A stretch of 64,000 nucleotides of DNA from Geosiphon pyriformis (Eukaryota > Glomeromycota > Glomeromycetes > Archaeosporales > Geosiphonaceae), in the NCBI GenBank assembly GCA_016748015.1, contig JAAOMT010000231.1, positions 3,837 to 67,836 on the forward strand, given 5' to 3'. Shown here in pieces: positions 27,840 to 41,695 of this stretch. The number at the start of each line of letters is the position of its first letter. The stretch's first letter is position 1. The notes under the pieces were generated by a model. It worked only from the letters and a program-made list of their open reading frames with translations, was not told the DNA's origin and did not search any database. The position numbers were made by a program, and so were the translations under genes.

Positions 27840-28355
27840 ATTAGTTCAAACTATGAGTACTAGTTGCTTAGGCTCCAGGTTATTGTGATAAATAAGATTA
27901 GACACTGATACACAAAACATCACAAAAGCCAATCTTTCATTATAGATCTAATGCTTTTTCATTTAAATTGCTTTTTATCATATGAACCCAAAAAAATCTC
28001 GCTCATTAACAGATTTCTGCATGAATAATGTCTTTCGAGCTTCATTTTCTATATTTATAAAAAAGATCTAGGCAAAATTTGATCTATATGTACAACTATT
28101 GACCTTAATTAGGAAACAACTCTGGAAACCCAATATTTCTATAATCTACGTTTAAATACCAATGTTCTTTCAGAATATTGCATGAATTCTTAAAAATCAA
28201 TTTGATAAAGAATATTACCCATGAACTTTTTTCTAACGGAAAAAACAACAATTTAATGACGCGGATGTTGCCTATTATCTACAAGTCAACCTGGAATTTG
28301 ATTTTAGAAAGGAAAACGAGTATGACCGTTGAAAGGTCTTTCCTTCCCTCTTGAC
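27840..28355. other. intergenic, no gene seen
   Basis: About 516 bp, AT-rich, between the F-box gene end and the BORCS6-like start. It should carry the BORCS6-like promoter. No RNA gene or conserved motif was recognised. Confidence 0.5.
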
Positions 28356-29909
28356 TCACCTGGTAAAGCTTGTTACCACATCAATAACTCGTGCTGCCTT
28401 TTTGAGAAGTTCTCTACTAGCATCACAACATTCCATTCTCAAAATTTTCAAAGTTTGTTTTTCAACTGCATAGCCAATAATGACCTTAAGGTGGTCATTA
28501 GATATTCTGCAATTTTGGTGAAATACTAGTGTCTTTAAGGGGGCCTTACAATTCTGAAAAAATTCATGCATGGCCTCGACAGAAAAGTCCCAGTCTAGAT
28601 GCAAATCACGGAGGGATCTGGGTAAAGCTTCACCCAATTGAGGTAAAAAGCCAGTGGCGTTTACCCGCCCAGCATAATAATTAGTACGAATTCTCAGATA
28701 AGTAAGGAGTCGGCAAGAATTGAGAAGGGTAATTAGCTGCCTTTGTTCATGGTCTTGCCATGCCAAGTCTATATACGCAATCTGCGGACAATACTGAGCA
28801 ACTGTTAAATATATATTCGATGATCCTTGGTTTTTTACAAGTTGATCAATCGTCAATTTGAGTAGCTTTTGATTAGCAAGTTGTATTATGTTGCAAATAG
28901 ACTCAGTTGGAATACATGTCCCAATGCAATAAAACTCTTTAAGATTCATAGAATGGTTCTCTAAATTACGAGGATTCATCAAAAACCCACTTGCTTCTCC
29001 GCACGATGAGATTTTGAGAGAAACAAGTTTCTCAAATGTTGATACTGCATCGAGAGTAATTCCTGAACAGTTTACTTTGTGCAATTCTAATAAATTGAGT
29101 GTTTTTTTGTGTTTCTTGAGCTCTGAAAAAACAGCCTTCATTCCATGATCACAATCTACTAGAGTCAAATTCTCTAATCTGTTTTGCATTCTAATGAGGA
29201 GTGCCAAGTTTTGGGCACAGAAGGATCCCAGTGACCAGATATGTAAGCGTCGGATCTCTCTGCATATTTGCGACATAGACGTGAAAAAATCTATATTGCG
29301 ATAGCCAGTATAATTTAGCTCATGAAGATTCGCAAGACATACCCGAGCACCGGGATAATTGTAAAGTAAAAAATCCTCGTCTGGGATATCCAGAGCTATT
29401 CTTTTCTCGGTAACATCAAGAAGGTCAAATGTCGGGCAACGTAAAAAAAACAACTTGCAAAGCTCTTTTACAACTAAACGGCGTTGTGATTTTGAATCTA
29501 CAAAGTTGGCTGCAGAACCTTTGTATAATTTCCACCTTTTAACGTCATGGTCACCAAGTTCATCTACAACGTTTAGGAGCCAATCAGAGACCGATTTGTA
29601 CAAAGGGGTCAAAACAAGCTCTCGCAAGAAGACAGCATAATTAAAGGTTGGAATGGGTCTCTTCAAAGGTAGCTCTACTCCGGCCTCCTCAAATAGTTTG
29701 TGTTGCTCTTTTGAAAGGCAAGAAACATATGTTCTAATAAGCGCACGAGACGGCTGCTCTAGAAAGTGGAAAGGTCTTTTCCACAAAAAACCAACCACAT
29801 TGGCACACCAGAAACGATCAACCAAGAGGCAACTATAAAGGGAGTTGATGTCATTTTCTAAATATTTGATTATTTCTTGAACACAATCGACCACCATAGA
29901 TGGCGCCAT
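28356..29909 (-). CDS. F-box protein with leucine-rich repeats
   Basis: A single uninterrupted 517-codon frame, beginning MAPSMVVDCVQEIIKYL. Residues about 5-48 fit an F-box (V...I..YL.......L...LLV.R.WC......LW). F-boxes bind Skp1 in SCF ubiquitin ligases. From about residue 200 onward, repeated blocks such as LHELNYTGY, RRLHIWSLG, LENLTLVDC, LNLLELHKVNCSGI, LKEFYCIGT and LRDLHLDWD look like degenerate LRRs used for substrate binding. The C-terminus ends VIDVVTSFTR. F-box/LRR proteins of this single-exon kind are strongly expanded in arbuscular mycorrhizal fungi, so no specific substrate can be named. The divergent MET2 gene starts 265 bp away, and the two may share a promoter region. Confidence 0.85.
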   Translation of the reverse strand: MAPSMVVDCVQEIIKYLENDINSLYSCLLVDRFWCANVVGFLWKRPFHFLEQPSRALIRTYVSCLSKEQHKLFEEAGVELPLKRPIPTFNYAVFLRELVLTPLYKSVSDWLLNVVDELGDHDVKRWKLYKGSAANFVDSKSQRRLVVKELCKLFFLRCPTFDLLDVTEKRIALDIPDEDFLLYNYPGARVCLANLHELNYTGYRNIDFFTSMSQICREIRRLHIWSLGSFCAQNLALLIRMQNRLENLTLVDCDHGMKAVFSELKKHKKTLNLLELHKVNCSGITLDAVSTFEKLVSLKISSCGEASGFLMNPRNLENHSMNLKEFYCIGTCIPTESICNIIQLANQKLLKLTIDQLVKNQGSSNIYLTVAQYCPQIAYIDLAWQDHEQRQLITLLNSCRLLTYLRIRTNYYAGRVNATGFLPQLGEALPRSLRDLHLDWDFSVEAMHEFFQNCKAPLKTLVFHQNCRISNDHLKVIIGYAVEKQTLKILRMECCDASRELLKKAARVIDVVTSFTR

Positions 29910-30174
29910 GGTAATAAATTGTCGTTCCGTTTACTTTGAGACTTAGGACGTTGGCGAAAGAATGCAAGTTTGTAACTGTTCATAACTTCAATCGGGAAAA
30001 TAATCGTCCATCGTCTATAATAAGTTCGAGAATCGGAGAACTTGTGTTCGAGATTGCCCATCAGGATACACGATCGTCAAACTGATCAACAGAAAATCCA
30101 GGGTAAGGTGAGTATTCCAAAATTGGCCATTGTGAACATAAATACTATAGTTCTAAATCCTCTTGCTTATAAAC
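29910..30174. promoter_or_regulatory. divergent intergenic region between F-box gene and MET2
   Basis: A 265-bp gap between two divergently oriented genes must hold both promoters and 5' leaders. No TATA box or known operator could be assigned with confidence. The call rests on gene arrangement only. Confidence 0.4.
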
Positions 30175-31976
<1,802 letters not shown>

Positions 31977-32143
31977 TACGGATTGCAATTAAAGAATCCT
32001 TGACAAACTGTATCAATTTGAAAAGGACTTAATAATTAATTGTAACTAGAATAACTGAATAACTGTTTCAGGTAGAGGTGAATTCTGATCTAAGCTGGTT
32101 TATCAATGTGGATCAAAAACAATAAAGTTGAAGTTTTAATACA

Positions 32144-33158
32144 ATGTTCATACTCTCAGTATTCTCAGATACCGTAAAAATTGCCCCATCTAATTTTCAA
32201 AAAAACAGGTATGAAGCCATAACAGACCAAATAAATCAAAAATACGCCAACAAGGTAATGCAAACGGCAAAACCGAAGTTTTCACTTTTCTAAATCTAAT
32301 GTTTTAGCGTTTATTCCCTTGCTCGAAAGCCTTAATACAATAAAGTTGCTTCTGCAATTCACTTTTATGAATCTACCAATGAAAGAAAGATCTAGTCTTA
32401 AAATTGTCTGAGGGAAGAGTTTACTTTTCACTCCAAATATTTTTCTATCTTTATTTTATCTCCAAAGGTCGTTCACGATCTTGGCCTCTGCATCTGTCTA
32501 TATGATATATTAGAAGCTGGTGAAGAGTTCTTGTACCACGGGAGTGAAGGAGCTAGTTTTGTGAAAGGTAAGGAATATTTTTTTATCCTTTTTTTATTCT
32601 CGATTCTAACTATCTTTTGTGTTTTAGTTAAGTTCAGGTTAGTTGTTTTTCGTCCGTTTATCGGCGAAGTCCTTGTTGGAAAAATTCACCATTGCAGGGT
32701 TGACCAGATAAGAGGTATTTATATATTCTATTATGTAATTATACAAAACATAACGTTGCCACTAATTTTTTTCAATAACAAAGTGACTTTAGGTTTCTTT
32801 GATGATATTAGAATACCAGCGGCACTCATAAGGAGACAAATGACATTGCAAGTACCTTTGCACATTTAATTCTTGCATACTGACAATAACATTAAATTGA
32901 TGATATTGCTTCACCAGTGATCATCACTATCAAGGGTTTGTATGGGACTATGGAGAGGGCTGTATGTGGTTGCAGAAAGGTGACTTAATTCGTTTTCGCG
33001 TCCATGCGGAATCTTTTGCGGATACCACACCCACTGAGTTGCGAGGATCAGCTAGGCCTCGTCACTGGACCAGGAATTCTTTAAGGGTTGCCCCATATGA
33101 ATTAATTTGTTCTTTGCAAGAAGATGGGGCTGGGCCTTGCGACTATTGGGAAGATTGA
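32144..33158 (+). CDS. RPC25: RNA polymerase III subunit RPC25 (Rpb7-like stalk subunit)
   Basis: Five exons: 32144-32254, 32468-32567, 32628-32714, 32784-32847 and 32918-33158, giving 200 residues (yeast Rpc25 212, human POLR3H 204). Family landmarks in order: MFILSVFSDTVKIAPSNF, QINQKYANKVVHDVGLCICL, DGASxVK-like EGASFVKVKFRLVVFRPF, GEVLVGKI, VTLGFFDDIRIP, FVWDYGEG, DLIRFRV and a C-terminal CDYWED. The SHS2/Rpb7-N and OB-fold halves are both complete. It pairs with Rpc17 in the Pol III stalk for initiation of tRNA and 5S genes. The last intron begins GCAAGT at 32848: only this GC donor joins the two flanking family blocks in frame (QMTF-DHHYQGFVWDY). The nearby GT at 32852 would put a stop codon right after the junction. 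Confidence 0.9.
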
Positions 33159-33589
33159 AGAAAAAAATTTTTGAGTTCAAAAATGCCACCAGAATCTCTT
33201 CCGTCTTTTAAGTTTTTAACTTATATGATACTGAATTAAAGATATACAAAATCCCGCCTGAACATAATTTAGATCTTACAGTCAGAGCCAACAATCAGTG
33301 GCAATTGTACTGGCATGATATATAAAAAATCTTGGAAAGGAAATTTTATTAAAATTTCCTCTAAATAAAAAATAAAGCAAATAAAATATAATAAAAAGCA
33401 ATTTTGTTAATATTAAAACCAAAAAATTCTAATCGACAAAAACCATTCAATAAAATCAAGATATAATATTTTTTAATTTTAATATATATTTAATTTAATC
33501 TTTTATTTAAAAACAAATTTGTTAAAAAAAATTAAATATATAATAAATATGGTTTAATAAAAATTTTGGAATATAATAAAAAAATTCTT

Positions 33590-33730
33590 TCTTTTCTGTA
33601 TTTTTATGACTACAACCAGAACAAAAAATAAAAAAGTCACAATTCTTTATTTTTTGAAGCAACTGGTAGTATCTTTACTAATAAAACATTTACAGCTATA
33701 AAAACTGCTTAATAGCATTTTGTAGAAATA
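33590..33730 (+). mobile_element. relic 5' end of an ORF1-only LINE-like element
   Basis: From the ATG at 33606 the frame reads MTTTRTKNKKV, closely matching MTMTRAKSKKA at the ORF1 start of the element at 57868. The leader TTCTTTCTTTTCTGTATTTT is likewise pyrimidine-rich. Similarity fades within about 100 bp into AT-rich sequence with stops. No 3' tail was found before the LTR composite, so this is a truncated or heavily decayed copy. Confidence 0.5.
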
Positions 33731-34784
33731 CTTTTTTTAAATAAAGTAGTTGTGAACCAGTTTTCTGCTGGCTTTAAAACACTTTTTTTGGTTTTAATTA
33801 AAAGTTTTTTTCTATTTAAAGTCTTTTTTAAGTAATAATTTAAAAGTTTTGAAACTTTTAACAACAAACTAGTAGCTAACCTATTTATTATTATTATTTT
33901 TTCTTTTATATTAGCTCAAATAACCAAAAAAACCAAAAGAACAAAGAAGCAATTACTTTTTTTTTACTTAAAAATATCAATTTTTTTAAAATACTTAAAA
34001 ATTTTTTTTCTTAATATTTTTTTAAATTTTGAAGCCAGCTTTTTTTTTATAAAAAATTGAACATTGATTTTATTTGATTTTTTTGGTAATTATACTAATT
34101 CTATTATAATTGTATTAGTTATAATACTTAATTTAAATTTGACTGTAAATAATAACTTTTTTTTTGAATAATAACAATAACAACATATTTATTAAAGCTA
34201 ATTTTAATAAATTATTAACTATATTACTTATTATATTGTTACAGATTGAAATAACAAGCTAATAAATAGCAAAAAAGAACAGAATTATAGAGTAATAGAA
34301 ATAATCAAAGAGGATTTTACAATAAAAATACAAATTAAGTATGTATGAATTTAATATATATAATCAATTTTATAAAAATTATAGTCATTAATCTTTTCTA
34401 AAAATCTAAAAATAGAGAAATAATTTATGATTATTAACAAGATAATACTATTGTTATTATTTTATGTCTCATTTTAGCAATTCTTAAAATCAATAACAGA
34501 TATTATTGTGCTTTTTAGTTATTTTTTTTATTTAATAAATCACAAGAGTAAGCAATTATTTTTTAAATTAATTCTAATAATACAAATCAAGAAAAAAAAA
34601 AGATAAAATATGTAAATACCAATAAATAATTTTTTATTTCAAAATGTTTAGATACTTGAAAATAAAGAAAAAAAAATAAGTAATATAAAAAGAAGTAATT
34701 AATAGTGAGTTTTATTTTGTTATTTTAATCATATCTTTCTATAGCTAAAAAACTTATTGTTTATATAATTATTGAAAATGGTTA

Positions 34785-34916
34785 ATAATTAAGTTAATAA
34801 CTAAATCAATAATTAAATTATTAATTAGGTCAACAATTAAGTTATTAATTAGATCAATAATTAAATTAATAATCAGATCAATAATTAAGTTATTAATTAA
34901 GTCAATAATAATTATC
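34785..34916. repeat. degenerate AT-rich tandem motif block
   Basis: Recurrent variants of TTAATAATTAAGTCAATAATTAA over about 130 bp, followed by TCTAAAAATAAGAT. A related block followed by TTAAAAATAAGAT lies at 49690-49812, and a shorter one near 57745. The motif is therefore dispersed in this window. Confidence 0.65.
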
Positions 34917-34930
34917 TAAAAATAAGATGC

Positions 34931-35932
34931 TGTTACCAGTAGAATTTTAGCTATTAATTAGCATGAAATTACCCTTATAATTCCTATAATTAATTAGTAT
35001 ATTAATATCATTTCAAATTATTATTTATTATTTAATCAATTATCACATATCACGATTCAATTAAAATAATTAAATTAGTATAACAGAAAGTAGAATGATC
35101 AAATTACACAATACTCTGAACTTTGTAACATTCTAAAATTCGCCAAAATTTACAGAAATTCGCCAAAATTTATAAGAAATTTGCCAAAATTTACAGAAAT
35201 TTGCCGAAATTATGAATAGTTCACTCAAATTAATCAATAGTTCAGCGAAATAACTTGTAGTTCATCAAAATGTATCTTTAGTTCGCCAAAATTTGAGCAA
35301 AGAGAAAAAGTGTAAGTTCATAGACTAGTACTACAACAAGTTGTATAAAAGAAAAGCTTTTTTCTTCAAGAAAATGTATCTTACTTTAGATTTATCACTT
35401 AGAACCATTCCTATATACACAAAAAGAAATAAATATCAAATAATTTGAAAAACCAAATTCTTTAATTATTGCACTTGGAAAATTCCCAAAACCCAACTAA
35501 TGTTTTGAAATTGATTAGCTACCAATTTCAGTAAACTGTTAGTGACTCCAGGCCTAGATAAAAAACGTTTCCCTTGATAAAATCCTATTTCTTTTACATT
35601 TCTTTTATTTTTCTTTTCTTTTCTTATTACAATCATTAGGGTAGCCTACAGACGAGATTCCTGTAGAAGAGTTGACTTTCACAGCAAAGTAACTACACAT
35701 TTTTAGTGAGCTTCCAGATGAGCAATTTCTGGGAAAGAGTTGACATTTACTACAATGTAACTACATAAAGTAACTGGCAAGGAATTGGCCATTCCACTTA
35801 TAAGCCCAGCAAGTTCAAATTATAGAATATAAATTCAGTTATTGGAGATTCAACTACTTCTAAAAAACGTAAATTTGCAACCAACAGACATTTACAATAT
35901 TCAAGAAAAGAGACCAAAAACCTCTGGTAACA
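34931..35932 (+). repeat. 5' LTR of the plus-strand Ty3/gypsy element
   Basis: 1002 bp, starting TGTTACCAGTAG and ending CTCTGGTAACA. A TATAAAA box at 35344-35350 sits upstream of the presumed transcript start. A minisatellite of an about 20-bp AAATTTGCCAAAATTTACAG-like unit at about 35136-35212 has about four copies, against about two in the other LTRs, which explains most of the length difference. Confidence 0.9.
35344..35350 (+). promoter_or_regulatory. LTR TATA box
   Basis: TATAAAA in GTTGTATAAAAGAAAAGC, conserved at the matching place in the other LTRs (44222-44228, and on the minus strand near 48060-48066). It probably positions the start of the genomic retroelement RNA. Confidence 0.6.
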
Positions 35933-35934
35933 TT

Positions 35935-35950
35935 TGGTGCTCTCCCACGG
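35935..35950 (+). other. putative primer-binding site
   Basis: Two bases after the 5' LTR, TGGTGCTCTCCCACGG begins with TGG, as expected for pairing with a tRNA 3' CCA end. The inverted copy has a mutated version at the same place (TAGTGCTCTTTCACG). The primer tRNA was not identified. Confidence 0.5.
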
Positions 35951-38900
35951 AAATAACACAACAACAACAAATTCAAAGTGGTGACCACACCAGACACAGC
36001 AACTCTAGAGTATTACCAGTCAATTTACACCCACTGCAAGCAAAGATTTAACATTCCAGACGGAATTGAAGTTGTCAAGAAATCAATATACCAATATATT
36101 AAAAACTGCATTAACAATTATCTTTTTGGAAACTACAACATTTCAGAAGTTAGAAGCAACCTCTACAATAATTTAGTGTACTATTCACAATTGGGAACAG
36201 AAGACCTGAACAGTAAAACACTTGCTACCTACTTCCAAGAACTTAATTTTAACATTATTGAGTATTGTGAAGAAAAATACCCAGTACAGTCTAAATACTC
36301 TTTTGACTTTAAATTAGAAACAGAAACAAGCAACAAAGGCAAACAAAGATTGAAGCAATACTCAAGAACCACTTCAAACACTTCAACACTACAAAAGACA
36401 ACTGCCAAACACTTGCAAACACCTGAACAAGGAACCAGTATCAAATTACCACTTTCTATTACATTATTTCCAATTTCACTTGTTTAACCACAAACACCAA
36501 GTTCATCACTTAACCGTTTCTCCAGATCAGAAGATTTTCAGTCACCTAGAAATCCTACTTAACAACAGGAACCAATATCAACAAGTGCTAATATCATTGA
36601 TTACTTACAGAAAAACAAAAGTAATCACTCAGAAAGCTTGGAATGTAAAAAAACTGAATCAGAACCAGAAGAAATTACAGAAAATGAAGAAGAAATGGCA
36701 ACTGCTTACATTGCAAAAATCCCAGAATTCACTAATGAAGACAATGATACCAGTCCTCAAGAATGGCTTGACAAAGTTCAAAAAGCAGGAGATGTCAATG
36801 GTTGGATCGCAGCAAGAATGCTCAAAGCAATTTTTTACTTTTTCCAAAAAACAGCAGGAGAATGGTTTAAAAACTTAAAAGAACCATTTGATAACTGGCA
36901 AACATTTAAAGATGCTTTTCTACAACAATTCACTGACAACAATACTTCTATCACTCTCAGAAACTGCTTTCACAATATCAAACAAAAAACATCTGAAACT
37001 GTTATAACTTATTTTGGAAGATTTAACAAACTTTTCAGACAAATCCGACAATTGGAAACCAATGACTACTATTCTGATGCTCAAATTCTGAATCAGTTTA
37101 TAGCAGAGTTAAAAGACAAACTGATTAAAAAAGTCCGTCCACATGCTCCAGCAGACTTAGCAACTGCTATTAGACATACAAAGAGCTATGAAATGGCAAT
37201 GGAAGAAGCAAATCACACCAAGCTTGTAAATCTTGCAATTGGAGAAACCAGCTCAACAGTTGAAGAAAAGATAGACCAACTCACAAAAAAGATTGAAAGC
37301 TACTTCACAAACCAACAACAACAGCAACAACAACCACAAAGATATCAACTCTCACAATGACACAACTAAAACAATTTTGGATTATTATCCAACAACCAAC
37401 CTCAAAATTGTCATTATTGTGGAATTTCAGGACACTGGAAACAAGATTGTAAGAAATTACAAAGAGACTAACAAAACAGAAGTAATCAACATTACTCTTC
37501 ACCACAACAATCATATTACCAATCTCCACCACCAACCTATTATTCACCAAGATCACAAAATCAAAACAGTTACTATCTACCAGCTCCACAATCAATGCAG
37601 CAACAATATCAGCAATCTTTACCAATTCAGCCATATCAGACACCACCCATTTAACAATATTAAGTACCAGCAAGAAAATTGGTTCAACATAACCAATTCA
37701 CACCCCAAAATCAATTACAGAGTAACCACAACAGAATCAATCCAAATAACCAGTTGGTTCCCCAAAATTCTGGTCAGCAAAGATCCAATCACTATTACAC
37801 TCAACCCAGTTATCTTACAGTACCAGAGGAATCGGATTTTCAACAAACTGCACTTTTTAAAGGTAAAGCTGCAGTGCCAAGATCAAACCCTTTCAACCAC
37901 ACCATTCTACCAACTCAAATTGCCCAAAATGCCAATCTGTCAGATATATTTCCATTTGAATTTGAAGCAAATGAATCACCATTTCTGCTTAGTAATGCAG
38001 CAGTCAATAAACAAAAAGCAATTACTGCTATGTATACAGAAGCTACAGTAGAAGGAAAATATATTTGCTTAATCTTAAATAGTGAATTGGCTGGAAGTAT
38101 CATCACTTACCAGCTGATGCAACAACTCAAACGAAACATAGACAGATCAGCTCAAACAGTTATTGTCACAGCTGATAGTATGAAGAAGACTCCAGTAGGA
38201 GAAATTGATGATTTCCCCTTTTCAATTGATGAAATCACCATTCCAGTTAAAGTTCTTGTTATGGATGCACCCCAATACCAAGCTCTAGTTGGAAATAATT
38301 GGCTTCTTAAGACCAATGCAAACCTGAACTGGGAAACTCAAGAACTTAAAATCTCATACCAAGAACAATATACTATAGTACCTGCAATCTGTGGTATCTT
38401 TAACAAACAATCAGAAAAAGCCTCAGTATTTGAATTTGAAAAGGAGAAAGAAATACCACTTACTGAAACCTACATGGCTTTTGGATTAACATCCAATTGG
38501 GCTGAAGAAACAGAACAGGAGATTTTTGAAGAATCAAGAGAATGGAAGAAAGTTAGATATTCTACACCAGAACCACAGAAACAACCACTCTATATTCCAC
38601 TCAAATGCAAAGATTGCAACAAAAAACTTTCATCAATGGGAGCATGTATTTCTCCAGAAGAGGAATATGAAACTCGTACCTATTATTTTTGCAAAACATG
38701 CCATAGAGAACGATTTGGATCTTCAAAAAGAAGTGGAAAATAGGACAACACACCTTGCCTTACATGTGGAGAAATGCTACCAGAAGAATGCAATTAGATT
38801 GATGTAGCAATAAGAGGAGGAGTATGTGATCAAACCTGTTAATATGCTCTATCAATTTCGGAAAAAGTCAGAAGAGGAACACCATTTGATGCAGTATACA

Positions 38901-39385
38901 ACAGTGCTCTCAATAAACTTTACCACTATCCTCATGATGCTGAAATGATTTTTGACTTAGCAATAGCATTGATCAATGAAGCCACCCAAGAAGATGTCCG
39001 CCAAATGAAAGAAGCTGAATATATTGAGTATATCATGGAATTAGCTGGATTTGATTATGAAGATGAAGTAAAAACCTACCACCAAATTGCAAGCCACACA
39101 TATCCGACCAAAAAAGCTCAAATTCAATGATTAGAGCAAATGAACATTCAATTATGTGAAGAATATGTTATGCCTTGTGATGACCAATGGTGTTTAGAAT
39201 GTTATGCTCTTAGCATTTTTCTGCCAGATGAGAATGATGAAAATGAAATCGAATTTGGAGTATCTGAACTAGTAGAAAAACTACCAACCACTCTCATCTA
39301 TCTTCTTGAAAAACAACCACCTCTACAACTTAAATATTTTGACAACCATGGCCAAGGAATCAGACCAGAAAAAACACACGAAATT

Positions 39386-39754
39386 GATGCTAGATATGAC
39401 CTATAATACTTAGGAAAAGATACTTTGATTCTCTAACCAAAGTCTTTGACAAAAATCAATCTCAAAATTGCTCTTGAAATTCCACCAGGAGCAATGATTC
39501 AAATTGCCTTCAGATCATCATTGGCAAGCAAAGGAATTAATATTAGAAGAGGAGTTATAGATGCAGAATACACTAGAGACATTACCATCATGTTACAGAA
39601 TGAAACAGACAAACCATTCAAAATTGAACATGCTGAAAAAATTGCTCAAGCAATTTACTTATCCTTAATCAACATTTCGGGTTTACAATCAGTAAACAAC
39701 AAAAAACAATTGGGAAAAAGTGAAAGAGAAACTCAAGGTTTTGGTTCAACTGGA
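39386..39754 (+). other. retrotransposon-encoded dUTPase domain
   Basis: All five dUTPase signature motifs occur in order: DARYDL (motif 1), RSSLASKGI (motif 2), GVIDAEYTRDI with the catalytic Asp at 39560 (motif 3), EHAEKIAQAI (motif 4) and GFGSTG (motif 5). By family knowledge the trimeric enzyme hydrolyses dUTP to dUMP, which would keep uracil out of the element's cDNA. It lies between protease and reverse transcriptase in the same register. Two apparent stops lie between motifs 1 and 2. Confidence 0.85.
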
Positions 39755-41695
39755 CGATTTACAGTCCCAGTAAACATAGTTCTTAATACACAAAATGAAT
39801 TTCACCAGATTCTTCAACTTCTTCAGCCAATTACCATTTCACTTTTTGGAGAACATCACGAAATTTACACTTGCTCAAAACCCACCACTACACAACAAAT
39901 CTTTGAATCCAATGAACAAATCTGTTTGAAGCATGAAATATCAATTCCAAACATTTATATTCCCAAAGGAATGAAAAAATTTCGAGTTACATTCTACAAC
40001 CCCAATAATTACCTTATTGTTTTATTAAACAAATTAGAAATTGAAATCATACACAGCAATATTTTTCAAGATGAAAACCCTCAAATTGTCTCTAATTTCA
40101 TCAAAATTGTAAAGCACACTCTACTCCCAAATTCAAATATCATTCCCACTACTGAAAACTACCACTTGTTGGAAAAAAAACTCTCTTGAATCAATATAAG
40201 TCTCTTAGAACCTCAACAACAAAGACAATTGAAACAATTGATAGCTGAATTTGCAGATATATTTGCAAAAGACAACAATGAATTGGGAAAAACAGGCATT
40301 GTTCAACATCAGATCTATACAGGAGATGCTCTACCAAAACATCAACAAGCTTATTGAGTGCCACCTACCAGCCACCAATTCATCAGAGAAGAGGTCCAAA
40401 GAATGCTCAATAACGAATTAATTCAACCATTAAGAAGTTTTTAGGCCTCACCAGTAGTTTTAGTTAAAAAGAAAAACGGAAAAATCAGATTCTGTGTTAA
40501 TTATAGACAACTGAATAGTGTTACAATTGGAGATGCCTACTCTCTTCCAAGAATTGATGACATGTTAGATGCTCTAGGAAAAGCCAAGTTCTTTTCAACT
40601 TTAGACCTAGAAAGTGAATACTGGCAAGTCGAAATGGACCCAAAAGATAGACCCAAAACAGCATTCACCACTCAAGAAGGAAATTATGAGTTTAATGTTA
40701 TGCCTTTTGGACTCTGCAATACACCAACAACATTTCAGTGACTCATGGATGTTGTCTATGAAGGGCTCTTGTGGCAATTAGTAGTTGTTTATCTTGATAA
40801 TACTAATGTATATTCACCAAGCTTTGAAGCCCATCTCATTCACCTGCGAGAAGTTTTTCAATGATTATGGAAAGCAGGATTAAAGTTAAATATTGAGAAA
40901 TGTCACTTTGGAAAAACAAGCTTGATTTTTCTTGAACACATAGTTAGTAAAGATGGAATCAAACCAAATCCAGAAACAATCAATGCTGTCAAAAACTTTC
41001 AAACCTCCAGAAATACTACAGAACTAAGAGAATTTGTGGGATTAGCTTCTTACTATCAAAAATTCATAAAAGAATTCTCAGAAATTGCCAAACCACTTAA
41101 TTATCTTACCAACAAAAACGTACCATACAAATAGACTAAAGAACAACAAAAAGCTTTTGAAATTTTCAAAACAAAATTGATAACAGCCCCAGTTTTTGCT
41201 TACCCAGACTTCAACAAACGATTCCAATTAGCCACTAATGCCTTACACATAGCATTTGGTGTTATCTTATCACAATTGGATGAAAATAGCCAAGAACAAG
41301 TTATTGTTTATGTCAGCAGAACACTCAAGTCAACAGAACTCAAATATGGCTCAACTGAATTAGAAGCTGCTGCAGTTATTTGGGCTCTTAAACATTTTTA
41401 ACAATATCTAAAGAATGGAAAAGAATTTGACATAATAATAGACAACATTAGCCTCAAATGGCTCAATAAAAAGAAAACTGAACAAAGTGCCAAACAGTCT
41501 CAATGGAATGACTTCTTAGCAGACTACAGATATATTGTACACCACAAACCAGGAAAACTACATATCAATATTGATAGCCTTTCAAGAATGAGACAAGATT
41601 AATACCAACAACAATTCCACCACAACTTACCAACTTACCAACAAAATAACCAAACAAGAATAGATCCCAGAAACTACAGCAATCTTAAAAATTAT

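Larger units (their letters stand above)
33159..34930. other. AT-rich block with a relic ORF1 start
   Basis: Extremely AT-rich flank on the left of the LTR composite. It contains a recognisable relic of the ORF1-only retroposon at about 33590-33730 and a degenerate tandem block at 34785-34916. Otherwise it shows only long A and T runs. Confidence 0.6.

Noticed and set aside
32848-32917. GT donor at 32852 for the last RPC25 intron
   Set aside because: Joining there gives an immediate TGA and loses the conserved FDHHYQGFVWDY continuity. The GC donor at 32848 fits.
37293-38051. 252-codon His/Asn/Thr-rich frame within the LTR element
   Set aside because: It overlaps gag-protease in another frame. 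The matching frame in the inverted copy (46106-45522) is likewise low complexity, whereas the zinc knuckle and protease lie in the main register.
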